Below are positions 52,943 to 62,966 of a stretch of 64,000 nt of DNA, piece by piece. Under the pieces are notes generated by a model, which worked only from the letters and a program-made list of their open reading frames with translations, was not told where the DNA came from and ran no database searches. Each line of letters begins with the position of its first letter. Positions within the stretch are counted from its first letter, which is position 1. Origin of the DNA: an uncultured Porphyromonadaceae bacterium (GTDB taxonomy: Bacteria > Bacteroidota > Bacteroidia > Bacteroidales > Muribaculaceae); assembly GCA_947643165.1 (NCBI GenBank), contig CANRVB010000004.1:62001-126000 (forward strand), written 5' to 3'. The position numbers and the translations under genes are program-made.

Positions 52943-55576
52943 GTGAGCCAACTTGCCACCAAATACTCGCCAGCCGAGGTAGAAGACAAATGGTATGCCT
53001 ACTGGATGGAACACCGCCTGTTTCATAGCGAGCCAGATGGGCGTGAGCCGTATACTATTGTAATTCCCCCTCCAAACGTGACGGGTGTGCTACACATGGG
53101 CCATATGCTCAACAATACCATTCAGGATATACTGATACGCCGTGCCCGAATGGAGGGCAAAAACGCGTTGTGGGTTCCCGGAACCGACCATGCCGCGATA
53201 GCTACGGAAGCCAAGGTCGTTGCGAAGCTCGCCAACGACGGTATAAAGAAGTCGGATCTGTCGCGTGAGGAGTTTCTGAACCACGCATGGGACTGGACTC
53301 ACCGTTATGGCGGCATAATACTTGAGCAGCTGAAGAAGCTGGGTGCTTCGTGCGACTGGGAGCGCACGGCATTCACGATGGACGAGACGCGCTCGAAGAG
53401 CGTGATACGCGTGTTTGTTGACTTATACCGCAAGGGACTGATATATAGGGGCAAGCGCATGGTAAGCTGGGACCCTAAGGCCCGCACGGCTTTGTCGGAC
53501 ATCGAGGTGGTATACCGCGAGGAGCATAGCAAGCTCTATCATCTGCGCTACAAGATATCCGGCGAGGACGGGTATGCGATAGTGGCTACCACACGTCCTG
53601 AGACTATCATGGGCGATACGGCAATGTGTATCAATCCTAATGATCCGAAGAACGCTCATCTGCGCGGCAAGCGTGTGATAGTTCCTCTGGTCGGCCGTGA
53701 GATACCCGTGATAGAGGATGAGTATGTAGACATGGAGTTTGGCACAGGTTGCCTCAAGGTGACTCCGGCTCACGATGTGAATGACTATATGCTCGGCCAG
53801 AAGCACAATCTTGAGTCGATCGACATATTCAATGATGATGCGACAGTGAGCGAGGCTGCTGGAATGTATGTCGGCATGGACCGCTTTGACGTGCGCAAGC
53901 AGATAGCGGCCGATCTGGAGCAGGCAGGACTGATAGAGCGTATCGAGGAATATGACAACAAGGTGGGATATTCGGAGCGCAATCCGGAGACTGCTGTCGA
54001 ACCACGTCTGTCTGACCAATGGTTCCTTGATATGCAGGGCCTTGCCAAACCGGCTCTCGCCTCGGTAGAGGAGGATATAATACGCTTTGTTCCTGACAAA
54101 TTCAAGACCACATACCGGCGTTGGATGACGGATATACGCGACTGGTGTATATCGCGTCAGCTGTGGTGGGGTCACCGCATACCCGCATGGTATCTGCCTG
54201 ACGGATCGTTTGTAGTAGGAGAAACCGAAGAGGAGGCTCTGCAGCTTGCGCGCGAGAAGGATCCTTCGGTCAATATGAGCGATCTGCATCAGGATGAGGA
54301 TTGCTTTGACACCTGGTTCTCGTCATGGCTTTGGCCGCTCACGCTTTTTGATGGCATTCTCAACCCCGGCAATAAGGAGATAAGCTATTATTATCCGACA
54401 TCCACTCTGGTGACAGGTCCCGATATCATCTTCTTCTGGGTAGCCAGAATGATAATGGCGGGATATGAATTCAACGGCAAGCAGCCTTTCGACAATGTTT
54501 ACTTCACAGGTATCGTGCGTGATGAGATAGGCCGCAAGATGTCGAAGCAGCTTGGCAATTCGCCGGATCCGCTGGATCTGATAGCGACATACGGCGCTGA
54601 CGGTGTGCGTGTGGGCATAATGTTATGCGCTCCTGCCGGAAACGATATACTTTTCGACAAGAAACTGTGTGAGACCGGCCGCAATTTCTGTAACAAGATA
54701 TGGAACGCATTCCGTCTTGTGAAAGGATGGGAAGTGTCTGACGAGGCCGCCCAGCCCGATACAGCCAAGGCTGCCATAGCATGGTTTGACCAGAAGCTAT
54801 CGGCCGCTGTCACTGAGGTGAACGATTTGCTGGCGAAATTCCGCATCAGCGAGGCATTGAGAGAACTATACCGTCTGTTCTGGGATGAATTCTCTTCGTG
54901 GTATCTCGAGATGGTGAAACCGGCCTATGGCTCTCCTATCGACAAGCATACGATGGAGGCTACGCTGGGATTCTTTGACAGCCTGCTGCGTCTGCTCCAT
55001 CCCTTCATGCCGTTTATAACTGAAGAGCTCTGGCAGAACATATCGGAGCGCAGGGAGGGCGAGTCGATCATGTATGCGGCTTCTCCTCTGGCTTCGGAAC
55101 CGACAGCCGAATCGCAGGCTATCCTTAATGCCGTTGAGCACGCCAAAGAGGTGGTTAACGGCGTGAGAAACATACGTGCCGAAAAGAACATAGCGCCTAA
55201 GGTAGCACTGCAGCTCAATGTCATAGGCACATGGGATAAGGAGCAGGATTGCATCATAATGAAGCTCGCCAACATAGAGGCAGTGAACCACGATGCGGCC
55301 CACGATCCTACGGCCGCCACATTTATGGTAGGCACAACCGAGGTGAACATTCCTCTGGCTGATACAGTGGACAAGGATGCTGAAATAGCCCGTCTGACCA
55401 AGGAACTGGAATACATGGAGGGATTCCGCACTTCGGTGATGAAGAAGCTGGGCAACGAGCGCTTTGTGTCGAAAGCCCCCGAACAGGTGGTAGAGGCTGA
55501 GCGTCGCAAGCTTGCGGATGCAGAGACCAAGATCGCGGCTCTCACTTCATCGATCAGTGCTCTTAAATCCTGCTGA
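52943..55576 (+). CDS. valS: Valyl-tRNA synthetase
   Basis: The start is set at GTG 52943 ([21 protein letters not shown]), which matches the usual N-terminus; the longer track start would place the inverted repeat inside the gene. The 877-residue class I synthetase has HIGH as [17 protein letters not shown], the editing domain ([19 protein letters not shown]), the KMSKS-like loop [14 protein letters not shown], the anticodon-binding domain and a C-terminal coiled coil ([21 protein letters not shown]) typical of ValS. It charges tRNA-Val. Thirty-eight bases separate it from tyrS, so the two synthetases are probably cotranscribed. Confidence 0.96.
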   Translation: MSQLATKYSPAEVEDKWYAYWMEHRLFHSEPDGREPYTIVIPPPNVTGVLHMGHMLNNTIQDILIRRARMEGKNALWVPGTDHAAIATEAKVVAKLANDGIKKSDLSREEFLNHAWDWTHRYGGIILEQLKKLGASCDWERTAFTMDETRSKSVIRVFVDLYRKGLIYRGKRMVSWDPKARTALSDIEVVYREEHSKLYHLRYKISGEDGYAIVATTRPETIMGDTAMCINPNDPKNAHLRGKRVIVPLVGREIPVIEDEYVDMEFGTGCLKVTPAHDVNDYMLGQKHNLESIDIFNDDATVSEAAGMYVGMDRFDVRKQIAADLEQAGLIERIEEYDNKVGYSERNPETAVEPRLSDQWFLDMQGLAKPALASVEEDIIRFVPDKFKTTYRRWMTDIRDWCISRQLWWGHRIPAWYLPDGSFVVGETEEEALQLAREKDPSVNMSDLHQDEDCFDTWFSSWLWPLTLFDGILNPGNKEISYYYPTSTLVTGPDIIFFWVARMIMAGYEFNGKQPFDNVYFTGIVRDEIGRKMSKQLGNSPDPLDLIATYGADGVRVGIMLCAPAGNDILFDKKLCETGRNFCNKIWNAFRLVKGWEVSDEAAQPDTAKAAIAWFDQKLSAAVTEVNDLLAKFRISEALRELYRLFWDEFSSWYLEMVKPAYGSPIDKHTMEATLGFFDSLLRLLHPFMPFITEELWQNISERREGESIMYAASPLASEPTAESQAILNAVEHAKEVVNGVRNIRAEKNIAPKVALQLNVIGTWDKEQDCIIMKLANIEAVNHDAAHDPTAATFMVGTTEVNIPLADTVDKDAEIARLTKELEYMEGFRTSVMKKLGNERFVSKAPEQVVEAERRKLADAETKIAALTSSISALKSC

Positions 55577-55613
55577 AAAGAAACGAAATAAGAAATACAA
55601 CAGACCAAACGAT

Positions 55614-56909
55614 ATGTCATCTTTCATAGAAGAACTTACATGGCGCGGCATGATCCATCAGATGATGCCCGGAACCGAAGAGCAACTTGCCAAGGAAATG
55701 ACCACGGCTTATCTGGGTATTGACCCTACTGCCGACTCCCTTCATATAGGACACCTTGTGGGTGTGATGATGCTCAAGCATCTGCAGCGTTCGGGCCATA
55801 AGCCCATCGCTCTTGTGGGCGGTGCCACCGGCATGATAGGCGATCCCTCAATGAAAAGCCAGGAACGCAAACTGCTCGATGAGGAGACCCTGCGTCACAA
55901 TCAGGAAGCCATCAAGAAGCAGCTCGCCAAGTTTCTTGACTTTGACAGCGATGCGCCGAATGCTGCCGAGCTGGTGAATAATTACGACTGGATGAAGAAT
56001 TATTCGTTCCTCGAATTCATCAGAGATATCGGCAAGCACATTACCGTCAACTATATGATGGCGAAAGATTCGGTGAAGAAGCGTCTTGCCGGCGACTCTC
56101 AACAGGGCATGTCGTTCACTGAATTCAGCTATCAGCTCGTGCAGGGCACCGACTTTCTGACGCTTTACCGCGAGAAAAACTGCCGTCTGCAGCTGGGCGG
56201 ATCGGACCAGTGGGGCAACATCACCACAGGTACGGAACTCATACGCCGCACACTCGGCGGTGAAGCGTTCGCACTCACCTGCCCTCTTATAACCAAGGCT
56301 GACGGTGGCAAATTCGGAAAGACCGAATCAGGCAACGTATGGCTTGATCCACGCTACACATCACCATACAAGTTCTATCAGTTCTGGCTGAATGTAAGCG
56401 ACTCGGATGCCGAGAAATATATAAAGATCTTCACCGAACTGTCGCGCGAGGAGATCGAAGCTCTCGTTGCCGAACAGCAGGAGGATCCGGGCAAGCGTCC
56501 CCTTCAGCGTCGCCTTGCCAAAGAAATCACAACCATGGTGCATAGCGCCGAGGAATATGACAAGGCTGTGGAGGCATCTCAGATACTGTTTAATCCGAAG
56601 GCCGCAGATGCACTCCATACCATCGACGAGGCCACTCTGCTCGATATAATGGACGGCGTGCCACGGTTTGAAGTAAGCATGAGCGACATTGAGAACGGTA
56701 CTCCCCTGATCGATCTGCTCACTGAGAAAGCAGCCGTGTTCCCATCTAAAGGAGAAATGCGTAAGATGACACAAGGCGGCGGATTGTCGGTGAACAAAGA
56801 AAAGGTAGCCGATCCGATGACTGTTGTCACACAAGCCCATCTGCTTCAGGGCAAATACATACTGGTGTCGCGCGGCAAGAAAAACCACTCGCTCATCATA
56901 GCCCAGTAA
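55614..56909 (+). CDS. tyrS: Tyrosyl-tRNA synthetase
   Basis: The conserved start is ATG 55614 ([20 protein letters not shown]); the track ORF begins too early, inside valS. The 431-residue class I enzyme has [17 protein letters not shown] (HIGH), the tyrosine/tRNA helix [29 protein letters not shown], the KMSKS-equivalent KFGKTESG and a C-terminal S4-like domain with [10 protein letters not shown]. It charges tRNA-Tyr. It is followed by about 150 bases without a gene, then tRNA-Gln with its own promoter. Confidence 0.96.
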   Translation: MSSFIEELTWRGMIHQMMPGTEEQLAKEMTTAYLGIDPTADSLHIGHLVGVMMLKHLQRSGHKPIALVGGATGMIGDPSMKSQERKLLDEETLRHNQEAIKKQLAKFLDFDSDAPNAAELVNNYDWMKNYSFLEFIRDIGKHITVNYMMAKDSVKKRLAGDSQQGMSFTEFSYQLVQGTDFLTLYREKNCRLQLGGSDQWGNITTGTELIRRTLGGEAFALTCPLITKADGGKFGKTESGNVWLDPRYTSPYKFYQFWLNVSDSDAEKYIKIFTELSREEIEALVAEQQEDPGKRPLQRRLAKEITTMVHSAEEYDKAVEASQILFNPKAADALHTIDEATLLDIMDGVPRFEVSMSDIENGTPLIDLLTEKAAVFPSKGEMRKMTQGGGLSVNKEKVADPMTVVTQAHLLQGKYILVSRGKKNHSLIIAQ

Positions 56910-56993
56910 TCGCATAGAGATCCCGACAGGTCACTAAATATCGTTCTCGGCAAACTAACCAGACTCGGAACGTAGCAAAAAATACGTTTCAGA

Positions 56994-57025
56994 CTTGCAC
57001 AAGTCGCATAAATTAGCTACCTTTG
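56994..57025 (+). promoter_or_regulatory. Promoter for tRNA-Gln
   Basis: CTTG (56994-56997), a 20-bp spacer and TACCTTTG (57018-57025), 36 bases before the mature tRNA. Confidence 0.68.
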
Positions 57026-57061
57026 CACTCGCTAAAGGTTGATAAACCCAAAGCCAATGAT

Positions 57062-57132
57062 TGTCGTATGGTGTAATGGTAGCACTGCAGGTTTTGGTTC
57101 TGCCTGTCTTGGTTCGAATCCGAGTACGACAA
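57062..57132 (+). tRNA. tRNA-Gln (anticodon TTG)
   Basis: A 71-base cloverleaf. The acceptor stem TGTCGTA pairs with TACGACA with discriminator A. The D stem is GTGT/GCAC and the anticodon stem GCAGG/TCTGC, around the loop TTTTGGT whose positions 34-36 are TTG. The T stem is CTTGG/CCGAG with the TTCGAAT loop. The anticodon reads glutamine codons CAA (and CAG). CCA is not encoded. A promoter precedes it and a terminator follows, so it is a single-tRNA transcription unit. Confidence 0.93.
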
Positions 57133-57138
57133 CAGCAT

Positions 57139-57185
57139 AGACTGCCAAATCGTTAACTGATAACGGTTTGGCAGTCTATCTTTTT
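57139..57185 (+). terminator. Terminator of tRNA-Gln
   Basis: AGACTGCCAAA pairs with TTTGGCAGTCT and, inside, CGTTA with TAACG, followed by ATCTTTTT. It starts 7 bases past the tRNA. Confidence 0.9.
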
Positions 57186-57261
57186 CTAAAGGCCAACCAA
57201 CGGTCGACACACTTCCAATTTCAATTCAAGCAATCTGATTCAAGATCCTCCTGCTCCAGAG

Positions 57262-58203
57262 TTAATTGGAGCCACGCACCGGGATTCGGCGTATCTTACC
57301 TGTTGAAGTACGTTGTATCTCAGGGATGAACACTACATCTTTGGGGCACATGTGCGATGGCAGAACGCGCCGTGCTTCGGTGAGAATATGGTTTGCAAGT
57401 TCCTGGTCATCACCCCCCTGAACAACAAGAATAGCCTCCGTGCCCCACTCTCTGCTTGGCCGCGGAGCTATATAATATGTACCCGGCGAAAGAATTCCGG
57501 CCAGATGCCGCTCTATCTCCTCGGGATGTAGCTTGAGACCGCCGCTTATTATTACATTATCGGCACGTCCATGCCATCGGAAAGCGTGCGGCGAAACAAG
57601 AGTCACAATATCATTGGTTACGAGTGGGCTCCATGAAGCATAAGGATTAGATATGACCAGACACCCCCGCTCATCAGTGGCGAAGGTTATGCCGGGCAGA
57701 GCATGATATGTATCCGACCCAAATCGGCGCAATGCCACATGACTGCACGTCTCCGTCATTCCATAGGTAGCCCACCACACTATGTCGGGACGCATGTCGA
57801 GTGCGCGACGCTCTTCATCGGGACTCACGGGTGCCCCGCCGACTATGGCGCTGCACACATGGGCCGGCGAAGCTATGAGCCCATCGATCTGCTGTGGCAC
57901 GATGGCTATCAGATTAACAGTACACCCCGGATCGGTGGCAAGCGGCCTGCGCGAGGGCGGTTCAACTATAAGACGGGCACCCAGAACCTGGCTCCGCACT
58001 ATCATCATCTTGCCTGCTATATAATCATCCGACAGGGGAAGCACCAACGTACTGTCCGCATTGAGGCCGAAGTGGGCGATGGTAGCCCTTGCCGATAGCA
58101 TCATGTCAGTCTTGAGCAGCCGTATTGGCTTTGGGGTGCCGGTTGATCCTGATGTATGGGCGACGATATAGTCGTTTGTATCGAGCCACTGGTCAATAAA
58201 CAT
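57262..58203 (-). CDS. menE: O-succinylbenzoate-CoA ligase (short AMP-forming enzyme)
   Basis: A 313-residue member of the adenylate-forming family, shorter than the 450-residue MenE of other phyla because the N-terminal part is reduced. The ATP loop HTSGSTGTPKP is at 16-26, the adenylate motif WWATYGMTETCSH lies near 155, RWHGRADNVIISGGLKLHPEEIE carries the hinge Asp, and the C-terminal catalytic Lys is in STGKIRR. The ligase activates o-succinylbenzoate with CoA in menaquinone synthesis. It is last in the menD-menB-menC-menE order, 30 bases after menC. Confidence 0.9.
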   Translation of the reverse strand: MFIDQWLDTNDYIVAHTSGSTGTPKPIRLLKTDMMLSARATIAHFGLNADSTLVLPLSDDYIAGKMMIVRSQVLGARLIVEPPSRRPLATDPGCTVNLIAIVPQQIDGLIASPAHVCSAIVGGAPVSPDEERRALDMRPDIVWWATYGMTETCSHVALRRFGSDTYHALPGITFATDERGCLVISNPYASWSPLVTNDIVTLVSPHAFRWHGRADNVIISGGLKLHPEEIERHLAGILSPGTYYIAPRPSREWGTEAILVVQGGDDQELANHILTEARRVLPSHMCPKDVVFIPEIQRTSTGKIRRIPVRGSN

Positions 58204-58233
58204 AATGGCTGAAGTTGTATGATTGTATGATGA

Positions 58234-59265
58234 TCAGATACCGAATTTCACGCTGGGATCATAGCGCAGCAGTTGCCCGTCAAGACGCAATGGCGAGTCT
58301 ATATTATTGGCATATAGTTGCCCGGTCCCGAGCCCTTGCGGTATGGTTGTATTGAGCGACGACGTCCACTGGGCTATGGCGTTAAGACCCACGTTCGACT
58401 CCAGAGCCGACGTGGCCCACCACCCTATGTTGTTGGCCCGCGCAAGGCTGATCCACTCGTCCGATCCGCTGAAACCGCCGCACAACGATGGTTTTAGTAT
58501 AATATACGAAGGACGGATCGTGCGAAGCATATCCTGCTTGCGGTCGCTGCTGTTCACACCTATGAGTTCTTCATCAAGAGCTACTGGAATAGGCGAACTC
58601 GCACACAACGCCCCCATCTCCTCCCACCTGCCGGCCCGTATAGGCTGCTCTATGGAGTGTATATCAAGCGGTGCCAGACGGCGCAGCCGGTCGATAGCAT
58701 CGTCTATCCCGGCAAATGCGCCATTGGCATCGAGCCGCAGCTCTATCTTCTCTGGCCCATACAACCTTCTGAACCTGTCCAGCATGCGCAGCTCACAGTC
58801 GAAGTCGTAAGCACCTATCTTGATCTTGATACATCTGAACCCTGCCTCAGCCTTGAGGATAGCATTCTGGAGCATAATGTCGGGAGTATCCATCCACACC
58901 AGCCCGTTTATTAGTATTCCCCCCTGCCCCATACTCCATGGAGTGGGAAATGGCCAACGGCAGCAGCCATTGTCATAATCGCGCAGAGCCGTCTCAAGCC
59001 CGAACTTTATGGAGGGCCACTCCGTCAGATCGGTAGTCCGGCCGGCGGCGATATCACGGCACACCTTCTCGAGCATGTCGGTATAGCCGGGCCGGTCGTC
59101 ACAGCCAAGCCCCTTGAACAAAGCACACTCGCCGACACCGTAGCGCGAAGGATCGACAGGATCATACACCCGCAGAAAGTACGTATCTTTCACGGTCATG
59201 ACAGCCCGCGATGTACGAGCCGGCCTTAGAAAGGCAAGCGCGTAATGACTGAAAGTTGCTATCAT
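58234..59265 (-). CDS. menC: o-Succinylbenzoate synthase
   Basis: A 343-residue enolase-superfamily enzyme that dehydrates SHCHC to o-succinylbenzoate. The barrel shows the catalytic lysine pair in [10 protein letters not shown] near 147, the metal ligands in LRLDANGAF and [14 protein letters not shown], and the second-half lysine in [11 protein letters not shown]. The capping domain at the N-terminus is [19 protein letters not shown]. Its ATG overlaps the menB stop codon (ATGA), indicating translational coupling. Confidence 0.93.
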   Translation of the reverse strand: MIATFSHYALAFLRPARTSRAVMTVKDTYFLRVYDPVDPSRYGVGECALFKGLGCDDRPGYTDMLEKVCRDIAAGRTTDLTEWPSIKFGLETALRDYDNGCCRWPFPTPWSMGQGGILINGLVWMDTPDIMLQNAILKAEAGFRCIKIKIGAYDFDCELRMLDRFRRLYGPEKIELRLDANGAFAGIDDAIDRLRRLAPLDIHSIEQPIRAGRWEEMGALCASSPIPVALDEELIGVNSSDRKQDMLRTIRPSYIILKPSLCGGFSGSDEWISLARANNIGWWATSALESNVGLNAIAQWTSSLNTTIPQGLGTGQLYANNIDSPLRLDGQLLRYDPSVKFGI

Positions 59266-60080
59266 CCTGGAAACTTGGGAAACTTCTGGAAGTCGGGATC
59301 ACGCTTTTCAAGGAAAGCATTCTTGCCCTCCTGAGCCTCGTCCATGAGATAATACAGCATCGTGGCATCGCCTGCCAGCTCCATCAGACCATGCTGACCG
59401 TCAAGCTCTGCATTGAGAGCGCGTTTGATCATGCGCACTGCCATCGGGCTTCTGCTGAGTATGGTCTCACACCACTCCACTGTTTCATCTTCCAGACGCT
59501 CCGGGCTTACAACGGCGTTTATCATACCCATCTCAAGAGCCTCGTCGGCGGTATATTGGCGGCACAGAAACCATATCTCACGTGCCTTCTTCTGCCCTAC
59601 ACAGCGGGCAAGATAGCTCGATCCGAAGCCTCCGTCAAAGCTGCCTACCTTGGGACCTGTCTGGCCGAACCGCGCGTTGGTTGACGCTATCGTCAGATCG
59701 CACACTACCTGAAGCACATTGCCTCCGCCTATGGCATAACCGTTCACCATAGCTATCACTGGCTTTGGCAGCGAGCGGATAGCTTTGTGCAGATCCAGCA
59801 CATTTAGGCGGGGCACACCATTGGCATCCAGATAGCCGCCCTTGGTCTTCACACGCTGGTCGCCCCCCGAACAGAATGCCTTGTCGCCGGCACCTGTCAG
59901 TATAACCACCCCTATCTCCTGACAATCGCGGCAGTAAGCCACGGCATCGAGCATCTCGAAGTTGGTCTGCGGTCTGAAGGCATTATAGACCTCCGGACGG
60001 TTGATGGTGATCTTTGCTATACGTCCATACTGCTCAAAGAGTATGTCTTCATATTTCTTTATGGTTGTCCAGGTTCTCAT
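59262..60080 (-). CDS. menB: 1,4-Dihydroxy-2-naphthoyl-CoA synthase
   Basis: A crotonase-fold enzyme that closes the naphthoquinone ring. I use ATG 60080 ([16 protein letters not shown]), since the track start four codons earlier is TTG; the product has 272 residues. Signatures are [24 protein letters not shown], the oxyanion/active region [19 protein letters not shown] and [15 protein letters not shown], where the DGG and SxY positions are typical of MenB. The C-terminal [20 protein letters not shown] is also conserved. It lies 39 bases after menD. Confidence 0.95.
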   Translation of the reverse strand: MRTWTTIKKYEDILFEQYGRIAKITINRPEVYNAFRPQTNFEMLDAVAYCRDCQEIGVVILTGAGDKAFCSGGDQRVKTKGGYLDANGVPRLNVLDLHKAIRSLPKPVIAMVNGYAIGGGNVLQVVCDLTIASTNARFGQTGPKVGSFDGGFGSSYLARCVGQKKAREIWFLCRQYTADEALEMGMINAVVSPERLEDETVEWCETILSRSPMAVRMIKRALNAELDGQHGLMELAGDATMLYYLMDEAQEGKNAFLEKRDPDFQKFPKFPG

Positions 60081-60119
60081 GATCTGTATCAATATTTTGA
60101 TATGGTGATGATATTTATG

Positions 60120-61817
60120 TCAGAATAAGAATTTATCAAACAGCGATGCATACACCTCCGCGCTCTCGGCCGCCGGAGTTATGACCCGCATAATGGCACT
60201 CCGTGGAGCTTCCGCAAACGCCTGCCACTGGCTGCGCAGCTCCTGCTCGCTTGACGCCTCAAAGTAGTCCAGACCGAATCCTGCCGACAGCTGGGCCAAC
60301 GGCAGACTCATACCGTCCATCGACAGCATGTCTGTCCTTACCGACAGCTGGCGTGTCGCCGGAATCGAGCGGAATATGCCGCCCCCGCCATTGTCAAGCA
60401 CGATCATGCGGAATCGCTGCGGCATATCCGCCACGGCCAGCCCTCCCATGTCATAAAGGGCGCTCATGTCGCCGGTGATAAGCAGAGTTATGTCCGAACG
60501 ATAGGCCATTGCTACGCCGACAGCCGTCGACGTACTGCCGTCTATCCCGCTCACTCCGCGGTTGCACCCGCAGCGATGAACCGCCCCCAGCCCCAGAGCG
60601 CAGGCATAGCGTACTGTGGTGCCGTTCGACAGCTCCACATTCCACCTCCTGTTTATGCCCCCTGCTATGACCGACATTGCCTTGAAATCGCTCCAGGGCG
60701 CCCGCGCCGCAAGCGACTGTATGCGTGAATACGCACGCCGCGAAGCTGTCTCCCAGTCCTCACGGTAGCTCATCCCGCCATCACTTCCAGCGTATGGCCG
60801 CATTGCCGCCGCAAGCTGCTGCATGAATTGGCCCGGATCCATCTGGGCCCGCAACACAAGACGGCCGAAACAATCCACCGTACTGTCACGGAATCCCACC
60901 TGCCAATGCTCGACATTTGGCGACTTCCTCAGATACTGCTTGATGCGCGCCGATATTACCGCGCCGCCGAGAGTTATGACCACATCCGGCCTTAGTCTCT
61001 CAAGCCAATCCTGGTCCGGACACGCGGCAAGCGCCATATCCGGATTGGTGACTACGCATCGCCCGTGCACATTGGCCACAGGCTCCGCGACTACAGCCAC
61101 GTTCGCTATATCACCCATACGGCCGATAGCCTTGTTCAGCCGGCCATCAGGATTGCCTACCGCACACACCACCAGCACCTTGCGCGGTGGTGCCAGACGG
61201 CGGGCAAGCTCACGCGCACGCGACACCTCTATATCACTGCGCGATCTCACAAGCTCAATCAGTCCCTGCCCACGTCGTCTGAACGATGGCTCCGCTGTCG
61301 ACGCGCCTATGTGGATGTTTATATGCACCGGTCCGGCGGGACCATCTGTAGCCGTCATGATCGCATCGCTTATATCGCGGTCGGCCACCCATTCGTTCTC
61401 ACTCATGTCGGTCGACACCATGCCTACGTCTACGCTTTTCTTCACAATGCCACCCAACAGCCCCGGCTGTCTCACGGTCTGGCTGTCATCCTGGTCTATA
61501 TACGCCTGCGGCCTGTCAGCCGACACTATCACCATCGGAATCCTCCGGTAGTAAGCCTCAGCTACCGCTGGCGCATAGTTGAGTACCGCGCTTCCCGATG
61601 TACATACCAGCGCCACCGGTCTCATCGACGCCGACGCATAGCCCAGGGCCACGAATGCCGCCACACGCTCATCGGGCGAGGTCGCCCGCACATTAAGTTC
61701 CTGTCGCGCAGCCATCGCTTCCAGCAATGGAGCGTTCCGCGATCCCGGCGACACAAAAATATCGTTCACGCCATAAGCGCACAACCGGTCGGCAAGTATT
61801 TCAGCTTGATAATGCAT
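60120..61817 (-). CDS. menD: 2-Succinyl-5-enolpyruvyl-6-hydroxy-3-cyclohexene-1-carboxylate synthase
   Basis: MenD condenses isochorismate with 2-oxoglutarate using thiamine diphosphate. The 565-residue protein has FVSPGSRNAPLLEA near 21-34, the cofactor-activating Glu in SPDERVAAFVALGYA, SGSAVLNYAPAVAEAYY and IVSADRP. The C-terminal ThDP/Mg motif starts at GDMSALYDMGGL and ends DNGGGGIFRSIP. All expected elements are there. It is the first gene of the men cluster; the isochorismate synthase usually upstream in Bacteroidales is absent. A TAACTTTG box ends only 7 bases before the ATG. Confidence 0.94.
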   Translation of the reverse strand: MHYQAEILADRLCAYGVNDIFVSPGSRNAPLLEAMAARQELNVRATSPDERVAAFVALGYASASMRPVALVCTSGSAVLNYAPAVAEAYYRRIPMVIVSADRPQAYIDQDDSQTVRQPGLLGGIVKKSVDVGMVSTDMSENEWVADRDISDAIMTATDGPAGPVHINIHIGASTAEPSFRRRGQGLIELVRSRSDIEVSRARELARRLAPPRKVLVVCAVGNPDGRLNKAIGRMGDIANVAVVAEPVANVHGRCVVTNPDMALAACPDQDWLERLRPDVVITLGGAVISARIKQYLRKSPNVEHWQVGFRDSTVDCFGRLVLRAQMDPGQFMQQLAAAMRPYAGSDGGMSYREDWETASRRAYSRIQSLAARAPWSDFKAMSVIAGGINRRWNVELSNGTTVRYACALGLGAVHRCGCNRGVSGIDGSTSTAVGVAMAYRSDITLLITGDMSALYDMGGLAVADMPQRFRMIVLDNGGGGIFRSIPATRQLSVRTDMLSMDGMSLPLAQLSAGFGLDYFEASSEQELRSQWQAFAEAPRSAIMRVITPAAESAEVYASLFDKFLF

Positions 61818-61824
61818 GATGATG

Positions 61825-61832
61825 CAAAGTTA
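61825..61832 (-). promoter_or_regulatory. Candidate -7 box for the men cluster, almost adjacent to the menD ATG
   Basis: The minus strand reads TAACTTTG, with 7 bases to the menD start codon. If used, transcription would start a few bases before or at the ATG. TTTG occurs upstream, but with a 23-bp spacer, slightly long, so the call is tentative. Confidence 0.45.
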
Positions 61833-61901
61833 ACCATTTTTCCTCTGTTAGCCGACAAAAAAATGCAAACCATAATTCGCCCCACCCCTGCGACTTCCGG
61901 C

Positions 61902-62597
61902 CTACTCTCTCCTCAAGCGCTTAATTATCTGTTCTTTCACCGTCCGCAGGTCGCTGTCATACAATATCGGTATAAACTCCCTTATCTCTGCAACTTCCAT
62001 ATTCCACCATTTCAGTTCCAGCAATAAGTCTATCAGCTCCTTGTCAAAACGCTTCCTTATCACCCGCGCAGGATTTCCGGCGACAATAGTGTACGGCTCG
62101 ACGTCACTGCCTACAACACTCTGCGTCCCTATTATTGCCCCATCTCCTATTTTAACCCCCGGCAGAATCGTCGCATCCTGTCCGATCCACACATCATTCC
62201 CCACCACAGTATCCCCCTTGTGTGGCAACTCCGATTTCTGTGGCGCCTCCCGATCCCATCCATTGAATATATAAAACGGATACGTCGATGCACAGTTCAT
62301 CTTATGATTGGCCCCGTTCATTATAAACCTCACACCCGCCGCGATCTGACAGAACTTGCCTATGATAAGTCTGTCCCCATACCACGGATAATGATGCTCG
62401 ACATGGCTCTCAAAATCCACATCACTGAAATATGTGAATTCCCCCACTATGATATTCGGATTCTTGATTGTAGGTCGTATATAAGTCACTCGCTCGCAAT
62501 TCTTCACCGGATAAATTTCATCAGGATTAGGCCCCTTCATGTTTCTATCTTCCTTATCGGTCATCTTCTGTCTTGCTGATTTTATTAGTTGTTTCAA
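61902..62597 (-). CDS. Vat-like (CatB-related) O-acetyltransferase
   Basis: A 231-residue left-handed beta-helix acetyltransferase of the xenobiotic group. It reads KGPNPDEIYPVKNCERVTYIRPTI, VGEFTYFSD, LIIGKFCQIAAGVRFIMNGANHKMNCASTYPFYIF with the catalytic His in NGANHKM. VVGNDVWIGQDATILPGVKIGDGAIIGTQSVV (hexapeptide repeats) and NPARVIRKRF follow. This is the pattern of streptogramin A acetyltransferases (Vat) and related CatB proteins. Whether this homologue gives resistance is not known, since many chromosomal ones do not. The start could be Met12 (MTDKEDRN) or Met20. It is in the same direction as menD but 84 bases upstream, separate by promoter. Confidence 0.85.
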   Translation of the reverse strand: MKQLIKSARQKMTDKEDRNMKGPNPDEIYPVKNCERVTYIRPTIKNPNIIVGEFTYFSDVDFESHVEHHYPWYGDRLIIGKFCQIAAGVRFIMNGANHKMNCASTYPFYIFNGWDREAPQKSELPHKGDTVVGNDVWIGQDATILPGVKIGDGAIIGTQSVVGSDVEPYTIVAGNPARVIRKRFDKELIDLLLELKWWNMEVAEIREFIPILYDSDLRTVKEQIIKRLRRE

Positions 62598-62770
62598 TCC
62601 ATTTCTTCAGGGATTATATAGGCTTTCCCAAATGCCAGGAAACTCAATCATATTACGGTTACCGTTTCGCAAGTTGCTCGTCATCAAACAGCAACCCACA
62701 GCTTTTTAATTTGGCTATCTGCCGTTGGCGAGTGAGAGGGCGTTTCCTATAATCCCTATAAAAACTCTAA

Positions 62771-62813
62771 GACCTCCCCGGGTGCGCTGTTCTAACGGGA
62801 AGCGCGGGAGGTC
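62771..62813 (-). terminator. Hairpin between the unknown gene and the Vat-like gene
   Basis: GACCTCCC pairs with GGGAGGTC, and after a small bulge GCGCT pairs with AGCGC. On the minus strand it is followed by TTAGAGTTTTTAT. It can terminate the upstream unknown gene, but because a -7-like box lies 10 bases before it, it could also be in the leader of the Vat-like gene. Confidence 0.55.
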
Positions 62814-62823
62814 ATATTAAGTG

Positions 62824-62831
62824 CAAATATA
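62824..62831 (-). promoter_or_regulatory. Candidate -7 box upstream of the Vat-like gene
   Basis: The minus strand reads TATATTTG. There is no clear TTTG at the -33 distance, and the leader would be about 215 bases, so the box is weak evidence. Confidence 0.35.
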
Positions 62832-62966
62832 CTCAAATTTTCCTATTATAACTATACCATTTGCGTTATGGGTAATAGCTTACATTTTCCAACTTATCCC
62901 TATAAAAGAGAAAATATCGCAAAAAAGTACGTTGTCAAATATGTTGCTAAAAAGATTGTTAAATTT

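Larger units (their letters stand above)
62598..62966. other. Intergenic region upstream of the Vat-like gene
   Basis: About 370 bases without a gene. It contains the hairpin at 62771-62813, a minus-strand TATATTTG box at 62824-62831 and an AT-rich right half. Short inverted copies of AGGGATTATA(TA)GG lie at about 62610 and 62750. I see no transposase or tRNA remnant. Confidence 0.55.

Noticed and set aside
53423-54289. 288-residue minus-strand ORF
   Set aside because: It is antisense to valS, whose motifs are intact over the same bases.
61065-62027. 320-residue plus-strand ORF
   Set aside because: It is antisense to menD and the Vat-like gene, extremely rich in Arg, His and Tyr, and without domain features.
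62600-62765. Inverted copies of AGGGATTATA(TA)GG as possible ends of a small mobile element
   Set aside because: The arms are short and imperfect, there is no target duplication or internal structure, and chance is likely in this composition.
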